A DNA stretch of 64,000 nt. Origin: Allobosea robiniae. GTDB lineage: Bacteria > Pseudomonadota > Alphaproteobacteria > Rhizobiales > Beijerinckiaceae. Positions 44,110-52,261 of the stretch are shown here, piece after piece. A program made the position numbers and the translations under genes. Each line of letters starts with the position of its first letter. Within the stretch, counting starts at the first letter, position 1. The notes beneath the pieces were generated by a model, which saw nothing but the letters and a program-made list of their open reading frames with translations, was not told where the DNA came from and ran no database searches. Where the stretch lies: contig NZ_FNBZ01000005.1 of assembly GCF_900102525.1 (NCBI RefSeq), positions 1-64,000 of the forward strand. The letters are read 5' to 3'.

Positions 44110-44985
44110 GTGGTCAACTGGGCGAACTTCATCTCGCAATGCTTCAACGGGCTCGTGCTCGGCGCGCTGCTCGCGCTGATCTCGTCCGGCCTGACGATCA
44201 TCTACGGCACGCTCGGCGTGCTGAATCTCGCGCATGGCGCGATGTTCATGCTCGGCGGCTATGCCGGCTGGGTCGCCTACACCTATAGCGGCTCGTTCCT
44301 GGTCGCGGTGGCGGCAGGCTCGCTCTTCGTGATGCTGGTCGGCATCGTGGTCGAGCGGCTCATCATCCGGCATTTCTACACCCGCCCGCATGAGGACCAG
44401 CTCCTCGTCACCTTCGGCCTCAGCATCGTGTTCGTCGAGGCGGTCCGGTTCTTCTTCGGCAGCCTGTCGAAGATGGTGCCGCCGCCGGGCCCGCTGGTCG
44501 GCATCACGCCGCTCGGCTTCATGATGTATCCGACCTACCGGCTCGCCCTGCTCGGCATCGTCGCCGTCGCGCTGCTGGCGCTCTATTTCGTACTCTACCG
44601 CACCCGGATCGGCATGATCGTGCGCGCCGGCATCGAGGATTCGGTGATGGTCGATTCGCTCGGCATCGACGTCTACAAGATCTTCATGCTGGTGTTCGGC
44701 ATCGGCGCCATGGCGGCGGGCTTCGCCGGCATCGTCAATGCGCCGGTGGTCTCGATCGCGCCGGATGTCGGCGAGGCGATCCTGGTACAGACATTCGTCG
44801 TGGTGGTGATCGGCGGCGTCGGCTCCTTCCCCGGCGCGATCCTCGGCGGCCTGATCGCCGGCCAGATCATCTCCATCACCTCCATGTTCAACCCCGGCTA
44901 CGCCTATATCATGCTGTTCGTGGCGATGACGCTGGTCCTGGTGCTGAGGCCCTACGGGCTACTCGGCGCAGCCGGCCGCGAGTGA
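44110..44985 (+). CDS. Branched-chain amino acid type ABC permease (LivH type)
   Basis: The 291-residue integral membrane protein starts at GTG 44110, since no ATG lies near the fold start. About eight hydrophobic segments run from FISQCFNGLVLGALLALISS to the final YIMLFVAMTLVLVL. Family blocks GLTIIYGTLGVLNLAHGAMFMLG and FVVVVIGGVGSFPGAILGGL are intact. It is the first permease of the importer; its stop overlaps a possible GTG start of the next gene. Confidence 0.9.
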   Translation: MVNWANFISQCFNGLVLGALLALISSGLTIIYGTLGVLNLAHGAMFMLGGYAGWVAYTYSGSFLVAVAAGSLFVMLVGIVVERLIIRHFYTRPHEDQLLVTFGLSIVFVEAVRFFFGSLSKMVPPPGPLVGITPLGFMMYPTYRLALLGIVAVALLALYFVLYRTRIGMIVRAGIEDSVMVDSLGIDVYKIFMLVFGIGAMAAGFAGIVNAPVVSIAPDVGEAILVQTFVVVVIGGVGSFPGAILGGLIAGQIISITSMFNPGYAYIMLFVAMTLVLVLRPYGLLGAAGRE

Positions 44986-44990
44986 CGCCG

Positions 44991-46841
44991 ATGCGCAGCC
45001 AACGCCCCTTCCTCGTCGAGACCATCACCGCGATCGCGCTGATCCTGGCGCCGTTCGTGCTGCCCCATCTCGGCTTCACGCCGAACACTATCAACCGCAT
45101 CCTGGTCTGGGGCCTGTTCGGCCTCGGCTTCGATATCCTGTTCGGCTATACCGGCCTCCTCTCCTTCGGCCAGTCGGCCTTCTTCGGCACCGGCGGCATG
45201 TTCGCAGCCTATCTGCTGACGGAAGCCGGCTTCGGCTATGTGATGGCCGCCGTCTTCCTCGGCACGATCGTGGCTGCGATCGTCGGCTATCTGATCGGCC
45301 TGATCGCGTTGCGCCGCACGGGCATCTATTTCGCGATGATCACGGTCGCGATCGCGGAGGTGTTCTTCTTCGTCGAGTTCAATCCGCTTTCCGCCTTCAC
45401 GGGCGGCGAGAACGGCCTGCCGGGCGTGCCGAGGCCCAGCATCTTCCTCGGCTTCACGACGCTGGAATTCAACACCGATTTCCAGGTCTACGGGTTCCTG
45501 GCATTCTGGTATTTCGTCGGCCTCGTCATCGCGCTGCGCATCGTGCGCTCGCCGGTCGGCGCGATCCTCTCGGCGATCCGCGACAATCCGCAGCGCGCCG
45601 CCGCGCTCGGCCACGACATCCACAGCTACAAGCTGACCGCCTTCGTCGTGGCGGCGGCCTATGCCGGCTTTGCCGGCGGCATGCTTGGCCTGATGCAAGG
45701 ATTCATGCCGCCGGATGCCTTCATGTTCGAGACCTCCGGCCAGCTCGTGATGCAGACGGCGATCGGCGGCGCCGGCACCTTGTTCGGCCCCCTGGTCGGG
45801 GCGGCGGTCTGGCTCTATCTCAGCGACTTCTTCCAGAACACGCTGCATCTGGGAGCCACCTGGAAGCTCGTCCTCGGCATCGTGTTCGTGCTGCTGGTCT
45901 GCTTCCTGCGCCACGGCATCGTCGGGGCCGTGATCGATCTCTACCGTCTCGTCGCCGGCCGGTGGGCGGAGACGGCTCCCGGGGCGGGCGTTGTCCCTCC
46001 CGCGAGCGTGCCCGCCACCCCTCCGACTGTCGCGATGATGCCGGCCCGCCGCCGCGACAGCGACCGCTCCTCCGGCCCCATCCTCCAGGCCACCGGCCTG
46101 ACCAAGCGCTATGGCGGCGTGGTCGCCAACAGCGACATCGACTTCACCGTCAACCACGGCGAGTTGCGCGGCATCATCGGCCCGAACGGCGCCGGCAAGT
46201 CGACCTTCTTCAAGATGCTGACCTGCGAGGTGCCTCCGACATCCGGCCAGATCCTGTTCGAGGGCAAGGACATCACCGGAATGGGCGTGGCCGATGTCTG
46301 CCAGCTCGGCCTCACCAAAAGCTACCAGATCAACCAGCTCTTCAACCGGCTCACCGTACGCGAGAACCTGATGATCGCCGCGCTCGCCGAAACCCGCGGC
46401 AAATTCAAGCTCGACCTGTTCAGCAATCCCAGGAACAGCCCCGAGCTGACCGAGCAGGTCGACCATGCGATGGCGCTGGTCAATCTCGCCAGCCGGGGCG
46501 ATGCCCAGGTGTCCGAACTGGCCTATGGCGAGAAGCGGCGGCTCGAGATCGGGCTGGCGCTCGCCACCTCGCCGTCGCTGCTGCTGCTCGACGAGCCGCT
46601 TGCCGGCATGAGCCCGGCCGAGCGCATCGAGACGGTCAAGCTGCTCAAGTCGATCAGCCGGGGGCGTACGATGATCGTGATCGACCACGACATGGACGCG
46701 CTGTTCGAGCTCGCCGAGCGCGTCACCGTGCTCCAGGAGGGGCGCGTGCTGGTCGAAGGCACACCCGACGAAATCAAGGGAAACACCAAGGTGCAGGAAG
46801 CCTATCTGGGCGGCGTGCACGATGTGTTGGCGGCCCAATGA
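44991..46841 (+). CDS. Fused LivM-type permease and LivG-type ATP-binding protein
   Basis: The 616-residue protein joins two normally separate subunits. Residues 1-325 form the LivM permease (GLLSFGQSAFFGTGGMFAAY, IGGAGTLFGPLVGAAVWL); a Pro/Ala/Arg linker of about 45 residues follows; then a full LivG-like ATPase with Walker A GPNGAGKST, a LivG-style signature LAYGEKRRLEI, and Walker B LLLLDEPLAGM. No stop or frameshift is seen in the linker. ATG 44991 is chosen, but GTG 44982 is possible. The stop overlaps the next ATG (ATGA). Confidence 0.9.
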   Translation: MRSQRPFLVETITAIALILAPFVLPHLGFTPNTINRILVWGLFGLGFDILFGYTGLLSFGQSAFFGTGGMFAAYLLTEAGFGYVMAAVFLGTIVAAIVGYLIGLIALRRTGIYFAMITVAIAEVFFFVEFNPLSAFTGGENGLPGVPRPSIFLGFTTLEFNTDFQVYGFLAFWYFVGLVIALRIVRSPVGAILSAIRDNPQRAAALGHDIHSYKLTAFVVAAAYAGFAGGMLGLMQGFMPPDAFMFETSGQLVMQTAIGGAGTLFGPLVGAAVWLYLSDFFQNTLHLGATWKLVLGIVFVLLVCFLRHGIVGAVIDLYRLVAGRWAETAPGAGVVPPASVPATPPTVAMMPARRRDSDRSSGPILQATGLTKRYGGVVANSDIDFTVNHGELRGIIGPNGAGKSTFFKMLTCEVPPTSGQILFEGKDITGMGVADVCQLGLTKSYQINQLFNRLTVRENLMIAALAETRGKFKLDLFSNPRNSPELTEQVDHAMALVNLASRGDAQVSELAYGEKRRLEIGLALATSPSLLLLDEPLAGMSPAERIETVKLLKSISRGRTMIVIDHDMDALFELAERVTVLQEGRVLVEGTPDEIKGNTKVQEAYLGGVHDVLAAQ

Positions 46842-47536
46842 GCATGCTCGACGTCACCGGCCTGAATGCCCATTACGGCGACAGCCACATCCTGTTCGAT
46901 GTCGCGCTGCGCGTCGATCGCAACGAGGTCGTCGCGCTGCTCGGCCGCAACGGCGCCGGCAAGAGCACGATGCTGAAGAGCCTGATGGGCGTGGTGAAGC
47001 CGAGCAGCGGCTCGATCCTGTTCGACGGGGAGCAGATCGCCGGCCGCAAGAGCCACACGATCGCGCGCGCCGGCATGCAGCTCGTGCACGAGGACCGTCG
47101 CATCTTCGGCAGCCTGAATGTCGAGGAGAACCTGGTGCTGGCCGGGCTGACCGCCAAGGGCCGCTGGCCGCTCGATCGCGTCTACGAGATATTTCCACGC
47201 CTGAAGGAGAGGCGCACGAGCCGGGGCACCGATCTTTCCGGCGGCGAGCAGCAGATGCTCGCGATCGGGCGGGCGCTGGTGCGCGACCCCAAGATCATCC
47301 TGCTCGACGAGCCGTTCGAGGGTCTGGCACCGGTGATCGTGCAGGACCTCGTCAGGACCTGCCGCGAGCTTGCGATGGCCGGCCAGACGATCATTCTGGT
47401 CGAGCAGAACATCGCGGCCGCGCTGACCCTGGCGACGCGCGCCTACATCATCAATAACGGCCATATCGCCCATGAAGGCCCGACCGGCGAGATTCGGGCC
47501 CAGCCCGAACTCCTGCAGCGGTATCTGGGGGTCTAG
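46838..47536 (+). CDS. Branched-chain amino acid type ABC ATP-binding protein (LivF type)
   Basis: The 232-residue ATPase shares ATGA with the fusion gene, so it is translationally coupled. It has Walker A GRNGAGKST, the LivF-style HEDRRIFGSLNVEENL Q-loop region, signature LSGGEQQML, and Walker B IILLDEPFEGLAP. It pairs with the LivG half of the fusion to form the ATPase dimer. It is the last gene of the operon: a 20-bp-arm palindrome covers its stop codon. Confidence 0.92.
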   Translation: MSMLDVTGLNAHYGDSHILFDVALRVDRNEVVALLGRNGAGKSTMLKSLMGVVKPSSGSILFDGEQIAGRKSHTIARAGMQLVHEDRRIFGSLNVEENLVLAGLTAKGRWPLDRVYEIFPRLKERRTSRGTDLSGGEQQMLAIGRALVRDPKIILLDEPFEGLAPVIVQDLVRTCRELAMAGQTIILVEQNIAAALTLATRAYIINNGHIAHEGPTGEIRAQPELLQRYLGV

Positions 47537-47575
47537 GACATCGGACTGAATACGGTATTCAGTCCGATGTCCTAG
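47533..47575. terminator. 20-bp-arm palindrome over the livF stop codon
   Basis: Left arm 47533-47552 begins ctaggacatcgg; the right arm 47556-47575 is its exact complement; loop cgg. The TAG stop lies in the left arm. On the plus strand it is followed by gcttttgattt, so it may terminate the Liv operon. Confidence 0.75.
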
Positions 47576-47586
47576 GCTTTTGATTT

Positions 47587-47632
47587 GCATCGGCATTTTC
47601 CGAAAACCGCGTTCCACTTTTCGGGCCGATGC
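47587..47632. repeat. Interspersed palindrome, copy 2
   Basis: Outer arms gcatcgg (47587-47593) / ccgatgc (47626-47632) with inner ccgaaaaccgcg and ttccacttttcgg, sharing the ccgaaaa and ccacttttcgg core of the element at 12929-12976. It lies between the Liv operon and the convergent LysR gene. Confidence 0.72.
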
Positions 47633-47688
47633 TCTAGGCGTCTTGCCCGGCCATCGCGCCTGACGCGCGACAGGCGAGTGTGGGCGCA

Positions 47689-48621
47689 TCACATCGGCCC
47701 GTTCGGGGGCGGTTCGCCACGATGCGCGGACGTCGTCTCGTATCCGGCGAGCTCTTCGCGCACGACGGCAAGAAAGCCATCGACGAGAGGATCGGCGCGG
47801 TAGTGGCTCGGGAACATCGCGTGGCCGTGGAACATGACCTCCGGCTTGAACGGGCGGAAGGCGATGCCGCTGCGCCGGTAATCGTCGGCGGCAATCGGAT
47901 TGACGATGCCGATGCCGAGCCCTTGCTCGACAAGCGCGCAGATGGCGGCGCTGAAGGGCGTCTCGATCGCGAGATGGCGGCGCACGCCCGCATCCTGGAA
48001 GATGCGATCGACACGTGCCCGCGCACCGTCCTCCAGCGAGAGCGAGATGAAGGCCTCGCCTTCGAGATCCTTGGCCGTGATGCGATCCCGCTTTGCAAGC
48101 CGGTGCCCCGGCGGGAGCGCGCAGACGCCGGGGATCATGTAGAGCGGACGATGCTCGACGAGCGGAATGTCGATCACGTTCGCGATGAAGCCGATGTCGC
48201 AATAGGATGACGACATCCAGCGCGTCACCGTGCCGTCATGCCCCATCTGCAAGGAGACGCTGACCTGCGGAAAGCGCTCCTTGAAGCGCCGGATGCAGCG
48301 GGGGACGAAGCCCAGCGCCATCACCGGCATCGCCGCGATGCGCAGGCGCCCGGTCCCGAAGTTGCGGATGTCACGCGCGGCGTAGGAGAGCGTCTCCAGC
48401 CCGATATAGCTGCGTTCGACCTCGCGATAGAAGGCAAGGCCCTCCTGGCTCGGTCGAATCCGCCCGGCTTTTCGCTCGAACAGCTTGAGTCCGATCTCGG
48501 CCTCCAGCTCGGCGATCAGCCGGCTGATACTGGGTTGCGAGGTCCGCAATTCCTGCGCGGCCGCCGTCATCGAGCCGCGCAGGATAATGGTTCGGAACGC
48601 GTCCACCTGCCTCAAATTCAT
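47689..48621 (-). CDS. LysR family transcription regulator
   Basis: The 310-residue protein starts MNLRQVDAFRTIILRGSMTAAA, with the HTH SQPSISRLIAELEAEIGLKLFER, and has the co-inducer domain of LysR proteins (FGTGRLRIAAMPVMALGFVP onward). ATG 48621 places the HTH at its usual distance from the N-terminus; ATG 48633 is possible. It diverges by 82 bases from the PLP-enzyme operon and so likely controls it in response to a pathway compound, the usual LysR arrangement. Confidence 0.92.
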   Translation of the reverse strand: MNLRQVDAFRTIILRGSMTAAAQELRTSQPSISRLIAELEAEIGLKLFERKAGRIRPSQEGLAFYREVERSYIGLETLSYAARDIRNFGTGRLRIAAMPVMALGFVPRCIRRFKERFPQVSVSLQMGHDGTVTRWMSSSYCDIGFIANVIDIPLVEHRPLYMIPGVCALPPGHRLAKRDRITAKDLEGEAFISLSLEDGARARVDRIFQDAGVRRHLAIETPFSAAICALVEQGLGIGIVNPIAADDYRRSGIAFRPFKPEVMFHGHAMFPSHYRADPLVDGFLAVVREELAGYETTSAHRGEPPPNGPM

Positions 48622-48703
48622 AGGCCTACTCATATCAGGAGTGAATAGAAGAGCCAAAAACTGAGATTTGACCAGATAGATGGCCGCGGCAATACTTTTG
48701 GCC

Positions 48704-49924
48704 ATGTCAACGCGCCCAAACACCGCTGTGACGTCCCGCCTCACCGGCATGGTCTGCCTGCGCTGCGCAGAGCCCTGGCCGGTTGCGGATTACGAGTCCG
48801 GGTGTCCGCGCTGCGCGACCGAGGGGCATGCATCCAATCTGCAGCTGACCTACGCACCCGGCGAGCGCGGCGTCTCGCTCCCCTATCCTGACGCGCCATG
48901 CCTGGGGGAAGGCGCGACCCCGCTGGTCGAGCTGCCCGAACTGGCGCGCGCGCTGAAGCTCGGCAGGCTGTCCGCCAAGATCGAATGGTGCAATCCGACC
49001 GGATCTCACAAGGACCGGATGAGCGCGCAATTGATCGCGCGGGCTCTCGATCGCGGCGCCCCGCGCGTCGTGGCGGCATCGAGCGGCAATGGCGGCCTCT
49101 CGGTGGCAGCCTATGCGGCGCGCGCAGGGCTCGCCGCGGAGATCGCAACGACCGATGCCCTGCCGCAGGTTTACCGCAGTGCCATCACCGCCCATGGCGC
49201 GAGCATCGCCAGCTTTGCCGGCAGCATGGCGCGCTGGCAGCATCTCGCGAAACGCGTCGGGCAAGGCGCCTTCGCTGCGACGAACTACAAGGTGCCGGCT
49301 ATCGGCACCAACCCGTTCGGCATCGAAGGCTACAAGACGATCGCGGCCGAGCTCGCGTCGGAGACGATGCCCGATCTCGTCGTCGTGCCCTGTTCGCGCG
49401 GGGACCTCCTGTCCGGCATCCGCCTCGGCTTCGAGGAGATCGGCGCAGGCTTGCCGATGCTGGTCGCAGCCGAGCCCTTCGCGCGCCTCGAGCGGGTGCT
49501 CGCCGGCGCCGATTATCGCGAGCAGTTCGCGGGCGATACCGCCCAGGCTTCGATCGCCGGCAGTACGGTGACATGGCAGGCCGTCGCGGCCCTGCGCGCC
49601 AGCGCCGGCCGTGCCGTTTCTGTCGATGATGACGCGGCGCGGGCGGCACAGCGTCGTCTCGCAGCCTGCGGCCTCCATGCCGAGCTGTCCGCGGTCTCCG
49701 CCTTGGCTGCGCTCGCCGCCATCGCCGCGGATGGTGGGCTTTCCGGCCGCCACGCCGTGATCGTGCTCACGGGAGCAGGCTCCCGTGATCCCGGCGACAC
49801 CGACCTGGCCGCAAGGCCCTGGAACGAAGCTGCCTCCGAAGAGGCGCTCGCGCAGCCGGCAACGACCGGCGCCTTACCACAGAGAACCGATCCATCGGTC
49901 CAACAGAAGAGGGAAAACGGATGA
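48704..49924 (+). CDS. PLP-dependent enzyme, threonine synthase-like with zinc ribbon
   Basis: The 406-residue fold-type II enzyme has an N-terminal Zn ribbon (C18-x2-C21, C34-x2-C37), the PLP lysine in NPTGSHKDRMS (K103), and the phosphate loop SSGNGGLSVAAYAARAG. This is like threonine synthase and related beta-lyases such as diaminopropionate ammonia-lyase or cysteate synthase. A biosynthetic threonine synthase would hardly head a transport operon, so a lyase on an amino-acid-like substrate is likelier. Its stop overlaps the binding-protein ATG (ATGA). The C-terminal 35 residues are hydrophilic. Confidence 0.82.
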   Translation: MSTRPNTAVTSRLTGMVCLRCAEPWPVADYESGCPRCATEGHASNLQLTYAPGERGVSLPYPDAPCLGEGATPLVELPELARALKLGRLSAKIEWCNPTGSHKDRMSAQLIARALDRGAPRVVAASSGNGGLSVAAYAARAGLAAEIATTDALPQVYRSAITAHGASIASFAGSMARWQHLAKRVGQGAFAATNYKVPAIGTNPFGIEGYKTIAAELASETMPDLVVVPCSRGDLLSGIRLGFEEIGAGLPMLVAAEPFARLERVLAGADYREQFAGDTAQASIAGSTVTWQAVAALRASAGRAVSVDDDAARAAQRRLAACGLHAELSAVSALAALAAIAADGGLSGRHAVIVLTGAGSRDPGDTDLAARPWNEAASEEALAQPATTGALPQRTDPSVQQKRENG

Positions 49925-50763
49925 CCACCCATGTCTCGCACCTGTCGGCGCTCTCGGCTGCCGCAGCCGCCGTCTTCGCGCTCTCGGTCGGCGCTCAGGC
50001 CCAGGGCCTGCCCCCGCTGCCGGAAGCGATCAAATCCGCAGGCGTCCTGAAGGCCGGCGTGCGCTGCGACCAGCCGCCCTATGGCTACAAGGACGAAACC
50101 GGCAAGTTTGCCGGCGTCGAGACCGACATGGCGATCCAGATCGCCGCCTGGGCCTTCGGCTCGCCGGACAAGATCGAGCTGACCTGCGTGACGGCCGAGA
50201 ACCGTATCCCGCAGCTGGCGGGGAAGAAGGTCGACATCCTGATCGCCACGCTCGGCGTCACGCCCGAGCGCGCCCGCGTGGTCGATTTCTCCAAGCCTTA
50301 TCGCTGGGGCGGCTCGGACATGCTCGTCGCCAAGGACAGCCCGATCAAGAAGCTCGACGATGTCGCCGGCAAGACCGTGATCATGCTCAAGGGCTCGACC
50401 CAGGCGAAATGGTTCGAGGACAACATGCCCAAGCTCGAGAGCATGCGGCTGAACACGGCGTCCGATGCGCTGCAGGCGCTCAAGCAGGGCCGCGGCGACG
50501 CCTATACCCATGATGCCGCGACGCTCGTCGTCATCGCCGCCAAGGATCCGAGCCTGCGCCTCGTCGGCGAGTCCTTCGCAGTCTCGGACGCTGCCGTCGG
50601 CGTGCGCAAGAACGAACCCGAATGGCTCGCCTATGTCGATGCAGCCCTCGATCGCATGAAGGCCGAGGGCCTCTACGCGAAATGGGTCGAGAAGTGGATC
50701 CCGGCCGAGATCAGGCCCTTCTACGTCGACGCCTTCACCAAGCCGAAGCCGACCGCGCGCTGA
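49921..50763 (+). CDS. ABC transporter substrate-binding protein, polar amino acid type
   Basis: The 280-residue periplasmic protein has a signal peptide (SAAAAAVFALSVGAQAQ) and the family-3 solute-binding pattern LKAGVRCDQPPYGYKDETGKF, TAENRIPQLAGKKVDILIATLGVTPERA and VDFSKPY. Residue Cys of VRCDQPPYG is uncommon at a site usually V-A/G. It is coupled (ATGA) to the PLP enzyme and followed by a hairpin, then two permeases. The ligand is likely an amino acid or derivative. Confidence 0.92.
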   Translation: MTTHVSHLSALSAAAAAVFALSVGAQAQGLPPLPEAIKSAGVLKAGVRCDQPPYGYKDETGKFAGVETDMAIQIAAWAFGSPDKIELTCVTAENRIPQLAGKKVDILIATLGVTPERARVVDFSKPYRWGGSDMLVAKDSPIKKLDDVAGKTVIMLKGSTQAKWFEDNMPKLESMRLNTASDALQALKQGRGDAYTHDAATLVVIAAKDPSLRLVGESFAVSDAAVGVRKNEPEWLAYVDAALDRMKAEGLYAKWVEKWIPAEIRPFYVDAFTKPKPTAR

Positions 50764-50776
50764 GCGAAAGGCAAGC

Positions 50777-50801
50777 GCCGGGAGCGGTCTGAGCTCCCGG
50801 C
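50777..50801 (+). terminator. Hairpin between binding-protein and permease genes
   Basis: Arms gccgggagc (50777-50785) and gctcccggc (50793-50801) are exact complements, 13 bases after the binding-protein stop. Like the hairpin at 43934, it sits in the usual place for partial termination or message protection. Confidence 0.6.
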
Positions 50802-50834
50802 AACCCGATACCTGGCAGCGGAGGAGCGCGTGCC

Positions 50835-51497
50835 ATGGAATTCGACGTCGCCTATCTCAACGCGCAGTGGCCTGCACTGATGCGCGGCCTGTGGCTGACA
50901 GTACAGGTCAGCGCGCTCTCGATCGTGCTCTCCATCCTCGTCGGCGTGCTCGGCGCGGCGGCGCGCGTGCTGCAGGTTCCCGTGCTCGGCAAGCTCGTCG
51001 TCGGCTATGTCGAGTTCATCCGCAACACGCCGCTGCTCGCCCAGCTCTTCTTCATCTTCTACGGCCTGCCGGGACTGGGCCTCAGGCTCTCGCTGTTCTG
51101 GTCGGGCGTGCTCTGCCTCACGGTCTGGGCCGGGGCCTACCAGATCGAGAATGTCCGCGGCGGGCTTGAAACCGTGGGCAAGGGGCTGCGCGAGGCCGCC
51201 TTCTCGCTGGGCTTGTCGCCCTGGCGCTTCTTTCGGCTCGTCGCTGCGCCGATGGCGATCCGCGTCGGCCTGCCGTCGATGCTGAACACCTCGATCTCGC
51301 TGCTGAAGAACTCCTCCTATCTGCAGGCGATCGGCCTTGCCGAGCTGACCTATGTCGCGATCGACCGGATCTCGATGGATTTCCGCACCATCGAGATGTT
51401 CGCCGCGATCTGCGTGATCTACCTCCTGCTGGTCCTCACCCTCTCCTTCTTCGCGAGCCGGCTGGAATACCGGCTCAACGCCCCGTTCAGGCTTTGA
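50835..51497 (+). CDS. Amino acid ABC transporter permease (HisMQ type)
   Basis: The 220-residue membrane protein has about five helices and the pattern GLWLTVQVSALSIVLSILVG, VEFIRNTPLLAQLFFIFYGLP, and GLREAAFSLGLSPWRFFRLV (EAA loop, contact to the ATPase). This is a normal HisM/HisQ-family subunit. It is followed after 10 bases by a second permease; the two should form a heterodimer with the ATPase at 53758. Confidence 0.92.
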   Translation: MEFDVAYLNAQWPALMRGLWLTVQVSALSIVLSILVGVLGAAARVLQVPVLGKLVVGYVEFIRNTPLLAQLFFIFYGLPGLGLRLSLFWSGVLCLTVWAGAYQIENVRGGLETVGKGLREAAFSLGLSPWRFFRLVAAPMAIRVGLPSMLNTSISLLKNSSYLQAIGLAELTYVAIDRISMDFRTIEMFAAICVIYLLLVLTLSFFASRLEYRLNAPFRL

Positions 51498-51507
51498 GGG
51501 GGGCGAG

Positions 51508-52224
51508 ATGGACCTGCTGATCCGCAACCTCCCCTTCATCCTGCAAGGCCTTGCCATGACGCTGGGCCTGGCGCTGGCGACGCTGTTCTTCGCGACGATC
51601 ATCTCCTTCCTGCTCGGCACGCTGGCGACGCTGCGCTTCGGCTGGCTGCGCGTGCTGGTGAAGATCTATGTCGAGCTCTTCCGCGACATCCCGCTGGTCG
51701 TGAACATCTTCTTCGTGTTCTTCGTGGCGCCGCTGTTCGGGCTGGAGCTCTCGCCCTTCGCGGCGGTCACAGTGGGGCTTTCGGTCTGGGGCAGCGCCAA
51801 CGGCATCGAGATCGTCCGCGGCGGCTTCAATGCGGTCCCGCGGCATCAATGGCAGAGCGCTGCCGCGCTCGGGCTGAAGACCTGGGAAATCTATCTCTTC
51901 ATCACCGGTCCGCAGGCGCTGCGCGCGATCCTGCCGCCCTTCGTCGGGCTGCTCACACTGCTCGTGCAGGCGACGTCGCTCGGTGCGCTCGTCGGGGTCA
52001 ACGAGTTCTTCAAGGTCGGCCAGATCATCGTCGAGCGCACCACGATGATGGAGGGCTGGAATCCGGCCTTCACGGTCTATGCCGCGGTGCTCCTCACCTA
52101 CTTCGTCATCTGCTCGACGCTGAGCTGGTTCGGCCGCTGGCTGGAGCGCCGGCTGAAGAGCGACCGCCCGCAAACCCGGCCGGAGGCGATCTCCCCGGCC
52201 GAGCCGGCAACGCAATTGCCCTGA
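51508..52224 (+). CDS. Amino acid ABC transporter permease (HisMQ type), second subunit
   Basis: The 238-residue protein shows the same plan: ILQGLAMTLGLALATLFFAT, VELFRDIPLVVNIFFVFFVAP, and the EAA-loop region HQWQSAAALGLKTWEIYLFI. A charged tail after WFGRWLERRLKS lies in the cytosol. A strong gaggggggcgag ribosome site precedes ATG 51508. The lyase gene follows after 37 bases. Confidence 0.92.
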   Translation: MDLLIRNLPFILQGLAMTLGLALATLFFATIISFLLGTLATLRFGWLRVLVKIYVELFRDIPLVVNIFFVFFVAPLFGLELSPFAAVTVGLSVWGSANGIEIVRGGFNAVPRHQWQSAAALGLKTWEIYLFITGPQALRAILPPFVGLLTLLVQATSLGALVGVNEFFKVGQIIVERTTMMEGWNPAFTVYAAVLLTYFVICSTLSWFGRWLERRLKSDRPQTRPEAISPAEPATQLP

Positions 52225-52261
52225 TCCTTCGCAAACTCACCTGCATACCGGGAAAGCCGCC

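Noticed and set aside
44952..46838. 628-codon minus-strand ORF opposite the LivM-LivG fusion
   Set aside because: Shadow of the fusion gene; the same reasoning covers 15427-17211, 25619-27043 and 60812-62575.
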